DNA of 64,000 bases from assembly GCA_963696025.1 (NCBI GenBank), contig CAVOII010000014.1, positions 992,001-1,056,000 on the forward strand, written 5' to 3'. The notes beneath the pieces were generated by a model. That model saw only the letters and a list, made by a program, of their open reading frames with translations. It ran no database searches and was not told the DNA's origin. This document shows, in pieces, positions 34,608 through 44,556 of the stretch. The stretch comes from JABCYV01 sp963696025. Lineage in GTDB: Bacteria; Acidobacteriota; Terriglobia; Terriglobales; Acidobacteriaceae. The translations under genes and the position numbers were made by a program. Position 1 is the first letter of the stretch, and every line of letters starts with the position of its first letter.

Positions 34608-35429
34608 ATGCCCATGCTGCAGCAGAACCAGTTGCCGGAAGTCAGCGACCTCCCAATCGAGGCCGATTTCGAACAGAAACAACGTCGCCAGATGCTTATC
34701 GCGCTGGCACTCCTGCTGGTCGCCCTGATTGCGGTCTTCCTCAAAGATCGGGCTTTCTGGGGGCAATACTTATTCCCGTCCACGGCCGCGGGTGCTGCGG
34801 AACCGGAACCCACGGACCAGAGTACGTACGACGATACGACGCAAGCAGGGACGCATGCGCGCAGTGGGCCGGGCGCAGCCGCCCAATCCAAGCCGAGAGC
34901 GCGCGCCGCCGCCGCCACTCCTGTCCCGGAAACGACTTTGGCGCCAGTGATCACGAATCGCGCTGTTCTCCCTCCCCTGGAAGTGGAAGTAGTCGCGGGG
35001 GACGAGCACCGAACCATCATGCCTGGCAACACTTCTGTGAAAGTAGACCTGCAGCCCCGAATGCGTTCGGCCCCTACCACAACCGCTGCTTCAGAAGCGA
35101 CTGGAGGAAGTGCGGGGCCCGTGGCGGCTAACGCCACAGCACAAGTCCATCTTTCGCCAGGGACTGCGCAAGTGGTTTCACGTCCGGTTGATCCGACATA
35201 TCCCCTCCTGGCCAAGCAAATGAAGGTACAGGGATCAGTCGTCCTACAGGCACTGATCGGCAGGGACGGCAACATTCAGGAACTGAGAGTGGTCAGCGGG
35301 CCGACAATCCTCTCCACCGCGGCGCGCGAAGCGGTGAAGCAATGGCGCTTCAAGCCTTATCTGCAATCAGGACAAGCGGTCGAGACCGAGGCCCGCATCA
35401 CGGTAAATTTCACCATCTCAACGCAATGA
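34608..35429 (+). CDS. TonB-family protein
   Basis: A 273-residue TonB-like protein. A cytoplasmic N-terminus of about 38 residues precedes one membrane segment (MLIALALLLVALIAVFL), then a long Ala/Pro/Thr-rich periplasmic spacer, and a C-terminal TonB domain (PVDPTYPLLAKQMKVQGSVV, AAREAVKQWRFKPYLQSG). Its domain is close to that of the TonB-like protein at 17689-18774 but the spacers are unrelated. No exbB/exbD or receptor gene is nearby. Expected role: energy transfer to an outer-membrane transporter, or an envelope-spanning structural role. Confidence 0.85.
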   Translation: MPMLQQNQLPEVSDLPIEADFEQKQRRQMLIALALLLVALIAVFLKDRAFWGQYLFPSTAAGAAEPEPTDQSTYDDTTQAGTHARSGPGAAAQSKPRARAAAATPVPETTLAPVITNRAVLPPLEVEVVAGDEHRTIMPGNTSVKVDLQPRMRSAPTTTAASEATGGSAGPVAANATAQVHLSPGTAQVVSRPVDPTYPLLAKQMKVQGSVVLQALIGRDGNIQELRVVSGPTILSTAAREAVKQWRFKPYLQSGQAVETEARITVNFTISTQ

Positions 35430-35681
35430 CAATGATAATGACCGTTCCCGCTGTTTAGGTGGGGATGGTCGATTAAAACAAATTCCTCGTGGCGGCCTTC
35501 GTTGATTGATCTTCGCTGTTGATTTTTGCTAAATGATCTTCGATAAGTTGATCTGCGTTCGGTTGATCTTCATTCTGGCCCTCGCCGTCCCCCAGTCGTT
35601 GGACCGAAGGCCGGTCCGGCTGCGATGACCCGAATCCGAACTGGATTCCTCTCGCTGAATTCACGACAAGGAGTACGCACC

Positions 35682-36143
35682 ATGGCATTCGCGATCTCCA
35701 GCACAAGCTTTCAACAAGGCGGCGATATCGCAAAGAAATTTACCTGTGACGGCGCCGACGTCTCGCCAGAATTTTCCTGGACAGAGCCTCCAGCTGGTAC
35801 CCAGAGTTTCACTCTTATCGCAGATGATCCGGACGCTCCCGCCGGAACCTGGACTCATTGGGTGCTGTTCGATTTGCCGCCCACAAGCAGAAATCTGCCG
35901 GAGGGAGTGGCCAAAGTCAACGAGTTGCCCGGCGGCGGCCGCCAGGGCCGCAACGACTTCCCCAAGATTGGGTACAACGGACCTTGTCCGCCTCCAGGCA
36001 AATCTCATCGCTACTTTTTCAAACTCTATTCGCTCGACCGCAAGCTCGATCTAAAACCAGGAGCCAGCAAACAGGACGTCGAGCACGCTATGCAGAGTCA
36101 CATTCTGGCCAAAGCTGAGTGGATGGGAAAATATCAGCGCTGA
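35682..36143 (+). CDS. YbhB/YbcL family (PEBP-like) protein
   Basis: Phosphatidylethanolamine-binding-protein-like fold, 153 residues. Family motifs: CDGADVSPEFSW, LIADDPDAPAGTWTHWVLFD, the GxNDFPKIGYNGPCPPPGKSHRY-type region, and a C-terminal SHILAKAEWMGKYQR. ATG 35682 is chosen over an upstream frame start at 35625 because AAGGAG lies 8-10 bases before it and it gives the usual YbhB length. No signal peptide, so it is cytoplasmic. The function of bacterial members is not settled. It stands alone. Confidence 0.93.
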   Translation: MAFAISSTSFQQGGDIAKKFTCDGADVSPEFSWTEPPAGTQSFTLIADDPDAPAGTWTHWVLFDLPPTSRNLPEGVAKVNELPGGGRQGRNDFPKIGYNGPCPPPGKSHRYFFKLYSLDRKLDLKPGASKQDVEHAMQSHILAKAEWMGKYQR

Positions 36144-36183
36144 TTCACTTTTCGAAAAGCGAACGCACCCATGAGAATGAAGC

Positions 36184-36230
36184 CCAAAAAATTAACAGGC
36201 GTCCCGACTCTTTCGAGTCATTGGACGCCC
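36184..36230 (-). terminator. Terminator hairpin for the minus-strand GGDEF gene
   Basis: Nested stems GGCGTCC/GGACGCC (36198-36204, 36223-36229) and GACTC/GAGTC (36206-36210, 36215-36219). On the minus strand the hairpin is followed by 'tgttaatttttt'. It lies about 170 bases past the GGDEF stop. Confidence 0.6.
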
Positions 36231-36400
36231 GGGCAGCCCTCCCCCAGAACTGCTCACTCGTGAAATTAAATCCTCTCTCCATTTGTGGGAATAGCACTTC
36301 CGTGCCAGAAAAGGGGCCACCAACGTGCCATGTCACGATGTCAAGCGTGTCACGATTCGCCGGTTCGCTCCAGCCCCTGCCCTTTCCAGCCGCCGGAAGC

Positions 36401-37390
36401 CTAGCCGCTGCCCGCCCTTCCAGCGTCACAAACAACCACAGCGCTTTCGGTCGAATTCCGACCGTTGGCCTTGGCGCAGTAGAGCGCGCTATCGGCAACG
36501 CGGACCAACTCTTCGGGCAGCAATGAGTTAGGCCCATCCGCGCAAACCAAGCCCAGGCTGACCGTCACAGGGACTTCCGCGTTCCCGATGTCAACCGGGT
36601 ATTCCGCGACGTGCCACCGGATCCTTTCGGCTGTGGCGGTGAGATCAGCGGCTGCGCATTGTTCGAGCACGATCAGAAACTCTTCCCCTCCGTAGCGGCC
36701 CACATAGTCATAGCTTCTCACGGCTTCAACCAGGCGGCGGCTGACTTCGCGCAACACAGCGTCTCCTGCCAGGTGGCCGTATGAATCATTGATTTGCTTG
36801 AAGTGATCAAGGTCGGCAACAATCACTCCCAATGGGTGGCCACTGCGCGTACTGCGCAGGGCCTCTCTCTGTAGCAAGTCCATGATTGCACCGCGATTCC
36901 ACAAGCCCGTGAGCCGATCGTGGGCGGCTTCGAATTTCAGGGCTTCGCGGGATTTGATGAGGGCATCCTGCAGTTCAAGAATTCTAGATCCCGCGCGCAC
37001 CGGCTCGCAGTTCGTCACTATTCAAGGGCTTGGTCAGATAGTCGTCGGCTCCGGCTTCCAGGCCTGCTACGACATCCTCTTTGTTGTGCTTAGCGGTGAG
37101 CAGTAGCACATAAAGATACGCGCCATGCTGGTTGGCGCGGATCTTGCGACACTGCTCTATTCCATCTAAGCCGGGCATGATCCAATCGAGAATCGCCATT
37201 TGAGGAGCATCCCCTGATTGCAAGGCTTCCCATGCCGCCAGTCCGTTTTCGGCGGTGATGACCTGATAGCCCCACTTGACCAGCTGGCTCTGCAGCACTC
37301 GGCGATAGATAGGATCGTCTTCTGCGACTAAGACATTCCCTGGGCAAGGTCTAGAAACCGTCTCCGCGCTGACGGTGGCGTCTGGCTCAC
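36401..37390 (-). pseudogene. REC-GGDEF response regulator (diguanylate cyclase), split by frameshifts
   Basis: PleD-like protein with a receiver domain (NVLVAEDDPIYRRVLQ; Asp in MAILDWIMPGLDG; Lys in DDYLTKPLNSDEL) followed by a GGDEF domain with an intact active site (YVGRYGGEEFLIVL) and the inhibitory RxxD (RSYD) five residues before it. A net two-base loss near 37000 (after DELRA) puts the GGDEF part (36401-37018) in another frame. The receiver frame has no usable start of its own: GTG 37390, overlapping the hpt stop as TAGTG, is in a different frame, so a second shift near 37330 is implied. The GGDEF piece alone could be translated from GTG 37018. c-di-GMP synthesis is the ancestral role. 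Confidence 0.75.
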
Positions 37391-37740
37391 TACGGCGACA
37401 CTCTTGCGCTTTTAATGGACAGGAAAAGTTCCGCGACCTCCCGCTCGAGCGAGGCCAACGCTTGAGCAGCCCGGGAAAGATCTTTTTCCTGTGCCATGTT
37501 TTCGAGCGCTCGGGCGGCTTGAGTTGCATCTTCCGCGCCCAAATAACTGAGTTCCCCTTTGAAGCTGTGCGCTGCTCGCATGGCAGCGTCCGCATCACCG
37601 GCGACTACGGCGCGTCGCAGGACGTGTAGCTGCTTGGGCGATTCTTCCAGAAAAATCTGGCACAACTCCCGCAGCAGATCCTCATCGCCACCCAGCCTTT
37701 CGAGGGCTTCGGCTTTCTGCCAAACCCGGTGGTTAACCAT
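37390..37740 (-). CDS. Hpt (histidine phosphotransfer) domain protein
   Basis: A 116-residue phosphotransfer protein: a four-helix Hpt domain with the phospho-acceptor His58 in AAHSFKGELSYLGAE. Such proteins relay phosphate between a hybrid kinase and a response regulator. Its stop codon overlaps a GTG (TAGTG) that was probably the start of the downstream REC-GGDEF gene, so the two were translationally coupled. With the downstream gene broken, the relay may have lost its output. Confidence 0.88.
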   Translation of the reverse strand: MVNHRVWQKAEALERLGGDEDLLRELCQIFLEESPKQLHVLRRAVVAGDADAAMRAAHSFKGELSYLGAEDATQAARALENMAQEKDLSRAAQALASLEREVAELFLSIKSARVSP

Positions 37741-37868
37741 CGCGGTCCACCACCTTCTTAGAGCAAGCTTGGGACTAAATAGACTTCTTCGGCGGCTGTC
37801 GATTTCTTCTTTACTTTGCTTTATTCAAGACGGGTTCCACGCCGGCGAGACGGGCAGCGCGAATTACT

Positions 37869-38078
37869 TCAGTTCTGCCGAAAGTACAGGGCCTTGCGCC
37901 AGCCTGCCCAGGCCGCAATGGTGTCCTTCGAGCATTCAACTACGAGCTGGAGGCTAATGGCCTTGGCGATTGCCGCCGATTCTAAATAGGCATGCATACG
38001 TCGCGCCATTTCGTCCTCCATCGGCCCGCTTCTTGCCATGATCTCGAGAGGAAAGACTTGCGTGGCATGGCGGATCAT
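37869..38078 (-). CDS. Small hypothetical protein
   Basis: A 69-residue frame; an internal ATG near 38039 (MARSGPMEDEMARRMHAYLE) with GAG a few bases before it is an equally good start. The sequence is protein-like, with amphipathic helices (SAAIAKAISLQLVVECSKDT) and a closing WRKALYFRQN. No domain is recognised. It lies between hpt and a CHASE3 remnant, partly in otherwise empty DNA, so it may be real. Confidence 0.35.
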   Translation of the reverse strand: MIRHATQVFPLEIMARSGPMEDEMARRMHAYLESAAIAKAISLQLVVECSKDTIAAWAGWRKALYFRQN

Positions 38079-38134
38079 CTCAATCCAGTCAAGAGGCTGG
38101 ACGCGATTGCCTCAACTCCCGCGGAGGGGGGTAG

Positions 38135-38837
38135 GTGAGCCGGCTCTCCGGGCGCGTTGACAGTACGCCGATTGAAGCCCTACTCCGGCGTAGGGTGGCC
38201 ATAGGATTCGCTCTGGCTGTGCTACTGATGAGCTTTATGGGTCTCTTTTCCTGGCGCAGTGTCCGTCTGGCGGGCGATGAAGGCGACCTGGTCACCCACA
38301 CAAATGCCGCGTGATGACGACACTCGCAGCAATCGCCAAAGATGTGGTGGAGTGGACACTGGAACGCGCGGCTTTGCCGGTGCTGGGCAGGAGCAATTCC
38401 TCGAGCCCTACTGGCTGGGACACTCCGCGTCCAGGCAACACCTGGATGCGCTTCGTCACTTGACCGCGGACAACCCCAATCAACAACGTCACCTGGACCG
38501 ACTCGAGCCCCAGATCAGCGCGTTGCTCGGACTACTAACGAAGATGGTAGCGACCTGACGACAAACGGGTGCCGTGCCCGGAGCCAGCGAGTTCCAGCAG
38601 GGCAAGAGCTATGTCGATGCAGTGCGCACGACGATTGAGGAGATGCAAGCCGAAGAGACGAGACTATTGGATCAGCGCACCCGGAAACTGCGTAAACCGA
38701 GCGATCCCTTGGATCCGTCCAACCGCCGTATTACTCTCATTGTGCAGTACATCGTGAAAAACGACGAAGAACGGGACCGCCCTTCGGGAAGCGCTGCAGA
38801 CGTGAAGTCCATGGGCAGTGAGCCCGCCGAGCACTAA
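38135..38837 (+). pseudogene. CHASE3-domain sensor remnant
   Basis: A GTG start at 38135 with a good ribosome site (gcggagggggg) begins a membrane-anchored N-terminus (RRRVAIGFALAVLLMSFMGL) that stops at 38312. The adjacent frame continues with CHASE3-like sequence (TRGFAGAGQEQFLEPYWLGH, ALRHLTADNPNQQRHLDRLE), meets a TGA at 38556, and reads on in the same frame (QQGKSYVDAVRTTIEEMQAE) to 38837. The kinase domains that normally follow are absent. One frameshift, one nonsense change and a lost C-terminus make this a decayed receptor gene. Confidence 0.7.
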
Positions 38838-38914
38838 CTCATCATCCATCCTGCAAAATCCGATCATCGTGGAGGAGGGACACAAATAGATTTCGGTAGT
38901 GTTCTAATAACGTC

Positions 38915-41605
38915 ATGACACAGGAAGAAATCCGGCTGGCGGAGTCAGGAGCACGCAGAAAACACTGGAAACGTTGGGGCCCATATCTAAGTGAGCGCGC
39001 CTGGGGCACGGTGCGCGAAGACTACAGTCCTGAAGGCAATGCCTGGGAATATCTGCCGCACGACCACGCCCGTTCGCAGGCGTACCGTTGGAACGAGGAC
39101 GGACTCGCCGGAATTTGCGATCGTCGTCAAATGATCTGCTTCGCCCTGGCGTTGTGGAATGAGCACGATCCTATTTTGAAGGAACGACTTTTCGGCCTCA
39201 CCGGCAACCAGGGTAATCATGGCGAGGACGTGAAAGAGTATTACTTCTACCTGGACAGTACTCCCACTCACTCCTACATGAAATATCTCTACAAGTATCC
39301 TCATGCGGAGTTCCCGTATGCCAGGCTGGTGGAAGAAAACCGCCGCCGCAACAAGCGCCAGCCCGAGTTCGAACTGCTCGATACCGGTGTCTTCAATGAA
39401 GATCGCTACTTTGATGTGTTTGTGGAATACGCCAAAGCCGACACTGAAGACATTCTGATCAAGATCACGGCGACGAACCGCGGCCCGGAAGTTGCCAATC
39501 TTCGCCTGCTGCCCACGGTTTGGTTTCGCAACACATGGTCCTGGGGAAGCCGCCATCGCCGCCCCGAACTGCACGAAGCACGCCCCGCGCCTAACCCGGT
39601 GATTGAACTGAACCATGACCTGCCGGGTAACCGCTGGCTGCATTGCGAAGACTCTCCGGAGTTGCTCTTCGCCGAGAACGAAACCAACTTTCGTCGTCTC
39701 TTTGGAGTCGAGAGTCACACTGCCTACGTAAAGGATGGCATCAACGACTACATCGTGCATGGCGCTAACGATGCCGTCAATCCGGCGCACGTTGGCACTA
39801 AGGCCGCGGCCCACTACAAGCTCAGCCTCGGCGCGGGAGAAGTCGCCGTCATCCGAATGCGTCTGACGAACTCCGACTTCAAAAACCAGAACGCCTTTGC
39901 CGATTTCGACAAAACCTTCTCCCTGCGTCAGCGCGAAGCTGATGAGTATTACGCCACGCTCATTCCCCAGAATCTCTCTCAGGACGCACAGAATGTGATG
40001 CGCCAGGCTTTTGCTGGCACGCTCTGGTCCAAGCAGTTCTACCACTACGTCATCAAGGATTGGTTGGAAGGCGACCCGGGTAATCCTTCCCCGCCTCCGG
40101 AGCGTCTGAGCGGTCGCAACCACGACTGGACCCATCTCTATAACGCAGACGTAATCTCGATGCCCGATAAGTGGGAGTATCCCTGGTACGCGGCCTGGGA
40201 CCTCGCATTCCACTGCATCCCTCTAGCGCTCTTGGATTCGGACTTCGCTAAAGAGCAACTGACCCTGATGCTTCGCGAGTGGTACATGCATCCCAATGGG
40301 CAGATTCCTGCTTACGAGTGGGCGTTGGGCGATGTCAATCCGCCAGTGCATGCCTGGGCTGCCTGGCGCGTGTACAAGATCGACAAGAAGCGTAAGGGCA
40401 GGGGCGATCGCACATTTCTGGAGCGCATCTTCCACAAGCTTCTGCTGAATTTCACCTGGTGGGTGAATCGCAAAGATGCTGATGGCAAGAATATCTTCCA
40501 GGGCGGCTTCCTGGGACTGGATAACGTCGGCGTCTTTGATCGCAGCAAACCCTTACCGACTGGCGGCTACATCGAACAGTCTGACGGAACAAGTTGGATG
40601 GCCATGTACACGCTGAATTTGTTGGCCATCGCCCTGGAGCTGGCGAAAGCAGATCCTGCCTACGAAGACGTGGCCAGCAAGTTCTGGGAGCACTTCATCT
40701 ACATTGCGCACGCCATGAGCCATCGTGGCAGCGATGACGTGGGATTGTGGAACGAAGAGGACGGATTTTTCTACGACGTGTTGCGGCTGCCGGACGGCGC
40801 GAAATTCCCCATGAAGATCCGCTCCCTGGTGGGATTGATTCCCTTGTTCGCGGTTGAAACACTGGAGCCGGAAGTGCTCGACCGCCTGCCCGATTTCAAG
40901 CGACGGCTGGAGTGGTTCATCAGAAACCGCTCCGATCTGACGGACAATGTCGCGTCCATGAATGAACCCGGTCGCGGTGAACGCCGCTTGCTTTCTGTAG
41001 CCAATGCGGACCAACTCCGTCGCATCCTCAAGTTCATGCTCGACGAGCGCGAGTTTCTTTCGCCAAACGGCATCCGCTCCCTGTCCCAGTTCCATCGCGA
41101 CAACCCGTATCAGCTTCATGTAAACGGCATGGAGCACCGCGTCGATTATGAGCCGGGCGAATCCGCAACCGGACTATTCGGAGGGAACTCCAATTGGCGA
41201 GGGCCGGTCTGGTTCCCGGTAAACTACTTGCTCGTCGAATCGCTGCAGAAGTTCTATCACTATCTTGGCGACAGTTTCATGGTCGAATTTCCAACTGGCT
41301 CCGGAAAGATGATGAACTTGTGGGACGTGGCAGGCGAATTGTCGCGGCGCACGACCAGCATTTTTGTTCGGGATGAGAACGGTCGTCGGCCCGCTTTCGG
41401 AAATCTTGAGAAGTTCCAGACCGATCCGCATTGGCGCGACCTGGTGCTCTTCCATGAATACTTCCATGGTGATTCCGGCGCCGGCATCGGAGCCAGCCAT
41501 CAGACGGGATGGACGGGAGTCGTCACCAAGCTCATGCAGCAAAGCGGTGAATCAGCTCGGCGGAGAAACGTTAAGCGCGTTGCACAAATGGCGGTTGGGG
41601 ACTGA
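38915..41605 (+). CDS. GH63-like / MGH1-type glycoside hydrolase
   Basis: A large cytoplasmic glycosidase-like protein of 896 residues without signal peptide. The N-terminal part (HWKRWGPYLSERAWGTVRED, WEYLPHDHARSQAYRWNEDG) and the (alpha/alpha)6-barrel part (WEYPWYAAWDLAFHCIPLAL, HPNGQIPAYEWALGDVNPPV, GLDNVGVFDRSKPLPTGGYI, GNSNWRGPVWFPVNYLLVES) are typical of the mannosyl-oligosaccharide glucosidase-related family. Conserved acidic residues in AWDLAFH and YEWALGD are candidate catalytic groups. Bacterial members act on alpha-glucosides such as trehalose- or glucosylglycerate-type compounds; the substrate here is unknown. The gene is single and intact. Confidence 0.9.
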   Translation: MTQEEIRLAESGARRKHWKRWGPYLSERAWGTVREDYSPEGNAWEYLPHDHARSQAYRWNEDGLAGICDRRQMICFALALWNEHDPILKERLFGLTGNQGNHGEDVKEYYFYLDSTPTHSYMKYLYKYPHAEFPYARLVEENRRRNKRQPEFELLDTGVFNEDRYFDVFVEYAKADTEDILIKITATNRGPEVANLRLLPTVWFRNTWSWGSRHRRPELHEARPAPNPVIELNHDLPGNRWLHCEDSPELLFAENETNFRRLFGVESHTAYVKDGINDYIVHGANDAVNPAHVGTKAAAHYKLSLGAGEVAVIRMRLTNSDFKNQNAFADFDKTFSLRQREADEYYATLIPQNLSQDAQNVMRQAFAGTLWSKQFYHYVIKDWLEGDPGNPSPPPERLSGRNHDWTHLYNADVISMPDKWEYPWYAAWDLAFHCIPLALLDSDFAKEQLTLMLREWYMHPNGQIPAYEWALGDVNPPVHAWAAWRVYKIDKKRKGRGDRTFLERIFHKLLLNFTWWVNRKDADGKNIFQGGFLGLDNVGVFDRSKPLPTGGYIEQSDGTSWMAMYTLNLLAIALELAKADPAYEDVASKFWEHFIYIAHAMSHRGSDDVGLWNEEDGFFYDVLRLPDGAKFPMKIRSLVGLIPLFAVETLEPEVLDRLPDFKRRLEWFIRNRSDLTDNVASMNEPGRGERRLLSVANADQLRRILKFMLDEREFLSPNGIRSLSQFHRDNPYQLHVNGMEHRVDYEPGESATGLFGGNSNWRGPVWFPVNYLLVESLQKFYHYLGDSFMVEFPTGSGKMMNLWDVAGELSRRTTSIFVRDENGRRPAFGNLEKFQTDPHWRDLVLFHEYFHGDSGAGIGASHQTGWTGVVTKLMQQSGESARRRNVKRVAQMAVGD

Positions 41606-41816
41606 GTCTTATCGCCGCAGAAGGTTACGACGATTTGGGAGAAAATGGCGAATCCAATGCCGCAGCCCAGCTTGGATTCGCCAGACGTTTTTCCAACAGC
41701 GAAGAGCACTACGGGAGTGCCGGCTACCTGTCGTCGCGAGCGCTTGTCAGCAGAGACGACGTTCACCTTTCAGTCTCATTCTCTGCCGTAACCTTTCGCC
41801 GCCAAACCAGGACCAA

Positions 41817-43372
41817 CTACGGCAAAGTGTCGTAGCACATACCAGTGCTATCGGACGGTGGGTTTGCCGGCGGCGTCGTCCAGGGTGGATTTTTAAAGTT
41901 AAAAAAATCGGTCATGTCACTTGTGTTGGCCCAGCCGTCGCGCGCGTTCAATGGTTGCAGGCTAAAGCGCTTTTCGACGAACTTAATCCATGCCGTGTAG
42001 TCGGTTGTTACGTGAGAAACGTAACCAGCTTTAGTGAACGGCGAAATCACAACCACCGGCACACGAAAGCCATAGCGGGTGAAGTCGCCAGGAGCATCGT
42101 AGGGCGGAGCACTGGGAGGGAGGGAGGCGAATCCGTAACGGGGATCCGTAGAGCTGGTGCAGATGTCCATCGGCTGAATCCCGTCCGGACTGGGAACATT
42201 TGTAGGAGGCGCCACATGGTCGTACAGCCCTCCGTTCTCGTCGAAAGTGAAGATAATCGCGGAATCCTTCCACGATGGCCCGTACATCACGGCATCGATC
42301 AGTTGACAGGTTTCAGCCACACCGTACTGGAGGTTGCTTGCGGTACCGTTAGGTTTCTCATCCGCGTCTGGCTTCTCCAGGAACACGACACCCGGCAAAT
42401 TACCGGCTTGCGCATCCGCCATGAACTGCGAAAACGTAGGATCAATGACGATGTTGCCCGTGCTGCCGTACCGGCTCATGAAGCCGGCGAAAAAGGAAGC
42501 ATAGGTATATCCGCCCGGGACCTGGGTGTAGATCTTCCACGAAACGCCAGCAGCCTGCAGGAGATCAAAGATGGTCTTCGATTGGATAGGAGGCTCGACG
42601 CTGCCGCCGTTCGGATTGGCCGGATAGGCGTAGCCTCCCGAAGTCGCCCCCATCATGTAAAAGCGATTGGGCTGGGTTCTAGTAGGTGCAGGTTGGAACC
42701 ACGCATCGGAAGTAGCAAACTCAGTCGCCAGCCAGTAGTGGTACGGCAGATCAGCGCCGGTGTAAAAGCCCATGGCGCGAATGCCTGGTGTATCTTTTCT
42801 CCGTTGGCGAGAGCAGCACTGGCGGCGCTAATGACGAAGCCATCCGGTGCACTCGTAGGAATGCCTAAAGTGCCCGGAGTGTTGGAACTAGGGTTCTCCA
42901 AATTGAAATCCCAATGGGCCGCAATCCAGTCCGGACTGAGGCCATCAATACACTGCGTCAGCAGGTGGAACGCGTAGATTGGCGTGGTAGGAACTCCACT
43001 CGCATTCGGCGACATATTCATGGCGCTGCACGAAACTGTCCAGTTCGAGTTCGTACCGCTGCAATCATCAGGCAGACCGTTCACCTCGCACGGCAGATTA
43101 AATGGAGGGGCACTCCGATAGTCGTTCAGCTTGCCGAAATAATGATCGAAGCTGCGGTTTTCCTCCGCCAGAAAGATGATGTGCTTAATCTGACTTAGAT
43201 CCCCGGGCGGTGGTGGAGGAGGCGGTGGTGGCGGCGGTGGAGTAGGAGTAGTACGTGGTTTCGGATCGCTTCCAGAAGTACTTGCAGTCCCGCCGCCGCA
43301 GCCCGTAAAAACGGCGAGAATCATCACAGCCAGCTGGTAGACGAAGTAACGAAACGTGGCGCGCGAATTCAT
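41817..43372 (-). pseudogene. Phospholipase C/acid-phosphatase-type phosphoesterase, one-base frameshift
   Basis: Exported phosphoesterase family protein (PF04185-like). ATG 43372 with GGAGG upstream begins a lipoprotein signal (LAVMILAVFTGCGGG), then a run of prolines, then IKHIIFLAEENRSFDHYFGK with the metal-binding Glu-Asn. After ANGEK (near 42795) the frame breaks: restoring one A in a run of four A gives DTPGIRAMGFYTGADLPYHY, and the second frame runs to 41817 with FTFDENGGLYDHVAPP and VPVVVISPFTKAGY. The reading after the break is perfect, so either the gene died recently or the single homopolymer change is an error. Confidence 0.8.
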
Positions 43373-43519
43373 CCTAAAACCTCCAAAAGACCTCCAACTC
43401 CTGTACCAACGCAAGACCTATTGCCTGCGTCCGTCATCGGGCAGCGACTCGGCCGGCCGCAGCCTCGTATTGCACTCTTCGCTCTCGCGGTGAGCGGTAG
43501 ACGCGTGCCTTGAGCACGC

Positions 43520-44545
43520 TCATCTCCCGTCACCGGCCGCGCTCGCCACCTGTGGACCGCGATAACGGGCAAGATGCGGGATCATCGGCGTTACTTCGAA
43601 CGCCATCTTGTCGCGGGCTGACAACAGAGGCACGGGCTTGCTCTTCTTCATCTCGACGCGGTCGTCCCACGGGTCGAGCTTGATACAGCTCCCCAGGGGT
43701 AGCGCCGCAATCTGGCTCACGTCGCCGGCCTGCAGCGTGGGCGCGGATTGTAGCAATGCACTCATACGCAGCACACTGTCGCCCTTCGCCATACGAGTGC
43801 CGAACTGGGGCGTAATCAGCACCGGCAGCTGCTTCGAGCGCACTTCCAGGGCGCGCAGGAAAAGGCCCGCGCTGCCGAGCTTGTCCTTGTAAGGCGAGTT
43901 CTGCAAAAACTCGACCGCTTTCGACGCCGAATCCACCCGCACCGAGGTGTACTCGTCGGTGTCGCTCGGCAGCTTCAGGTTGTATCCCCACAGTCGCGTC
44001 TGGCTTCGCATGGCTAAGTTCCGAAACAAGGCATACTTAGCGTCTGACTCTTCGCTGTAGATGAAGGCCGGCAGCCAGATTCCCGGGCGCATGTTGGTGC
44101 GCCAAGTGTCGAAATGGAAGTAAAAATTCAGACGTCGCTCCGGGAGATAGGTCCCATTGAAGCGGACTAGGGTGTAGTCCTGGTCTTCCACCCAGATGCG
44201 TCCCAGAAAGTGGGGCCCCTTCATCTTCGGCTTGGGGGACACATCAAACACCAGCGTGCGGACCTCGCCGAGGAATTCCTGATGGATAAACTTGAGGTCA
44301 TAGTTATTCTGGTCGAAGCCCGAGATGTAGACCATCTGCATGAAGCCCAACGCCACGTAGTTCATCTTGTAGAACCCGTTCAGCTTTTCCAGGATGAGAC
44401 TGGGCAGTGACTTCCTGTTGGTCTGGAACGACAGGTCCTCGATGCCTTTCTTCATAATCAGGCGCCCGATGAAATACTTGTCGTTGCTCGGCACCTGCCC
44501 CAGTTCCTCATCGCCCTTGAAATCTTGGATATAGGTCTCGACCAT
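43520..44545 (-). CDS. M48-protein paralogue lacking the peptidase domain and signal peptide
   Basis: Close paralogue of the metalloprotease at 18802-20517. Residues 1-205 match its N-terminal domain (MVETYIQDFKGDEE, EFLGEVRTLVFDVSPK, GRIWVEDQDYTLVRFNGTYL, SQTRLWGYNLK) and residues 215-341 match its C-terminal part (LQNSPYKDKLGSAGLFLRAL, LPLGSCIKLDPWDDRVEMKK). The intervening 165 or so residues with HELGH are cleanly missing, in frame. The N-terminus starts at the MVETY position, so about 70 residues with the signal peptide are also absent; homology stops right at 44548, where an unrelated remnant begins. Probably a non-functional relic or a non-catalytic protein. Confidence 0.75.
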   Translation of the reverse strand: MVETYIQDFKGDEELGQVPSNDKYFIGRLIMKKGIEDLSFQTNRKSLPSLILEKLNGFYKMNYVALGFMQMVYISGFDQNNYDLKFIHQEFLGEVRTLVFDVSPKPKMKGPHFLGRIWVEDQDYTLVRFNGTYLPERRLNFYFHFDTWRTNMRPGIWLPAFIYSEESDAKYALFRNLAMRSQTRLWGYNLKLPSDTDEYTSVRVDSASKAVEFLQNSPYKDKLGSAGLFLRALEVRSKQLPVLITPQFGTRMAKGDSVLRMSALLQSAPTLQAGDVSQIAALPLGSCIKLDPWDDRVEMKKSKPVPLLSARDKMAFEVTPMIPHLARYRGPQVASAAGDGR

Positions 44546-44556
44546 GGGGGATTGGG

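Noticed and set aside
35500..35575. Four copies of 'tgatct' near 35508-35571 as an operator array
   Set aside because: Unequal spacing (26, 15, 14 bases) and varied flanks; the short motif is common and no regulator is suggested.
36984..37598. Programmed frameshift joining REC and GGDEF
   Set aside because: No slippery heptamer or downstream structure is seen, and the receiver frame has no start codon of its own, so a mutation is simpler.
38987..40213. 408-codon open frame on the minus strand
   Set aside because: It lies wholly inside and antisense to the GH63-like gene, whose protein has clear family motifs; the antisense product has none.
41364..42977. 537-codon plus-strand frame
   Set aside because: It is antisense to the phosphoesterase and overlaps the end of the glycosidase gene. 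It has no recognisable domain and an unnatural Arg-rich composition.
43205..43245. Repeat of ggtggtggc/cgg codons as a possible microsatellite element
   Set aside because: It only encodes the polyproline linker of the phosphoesterase.
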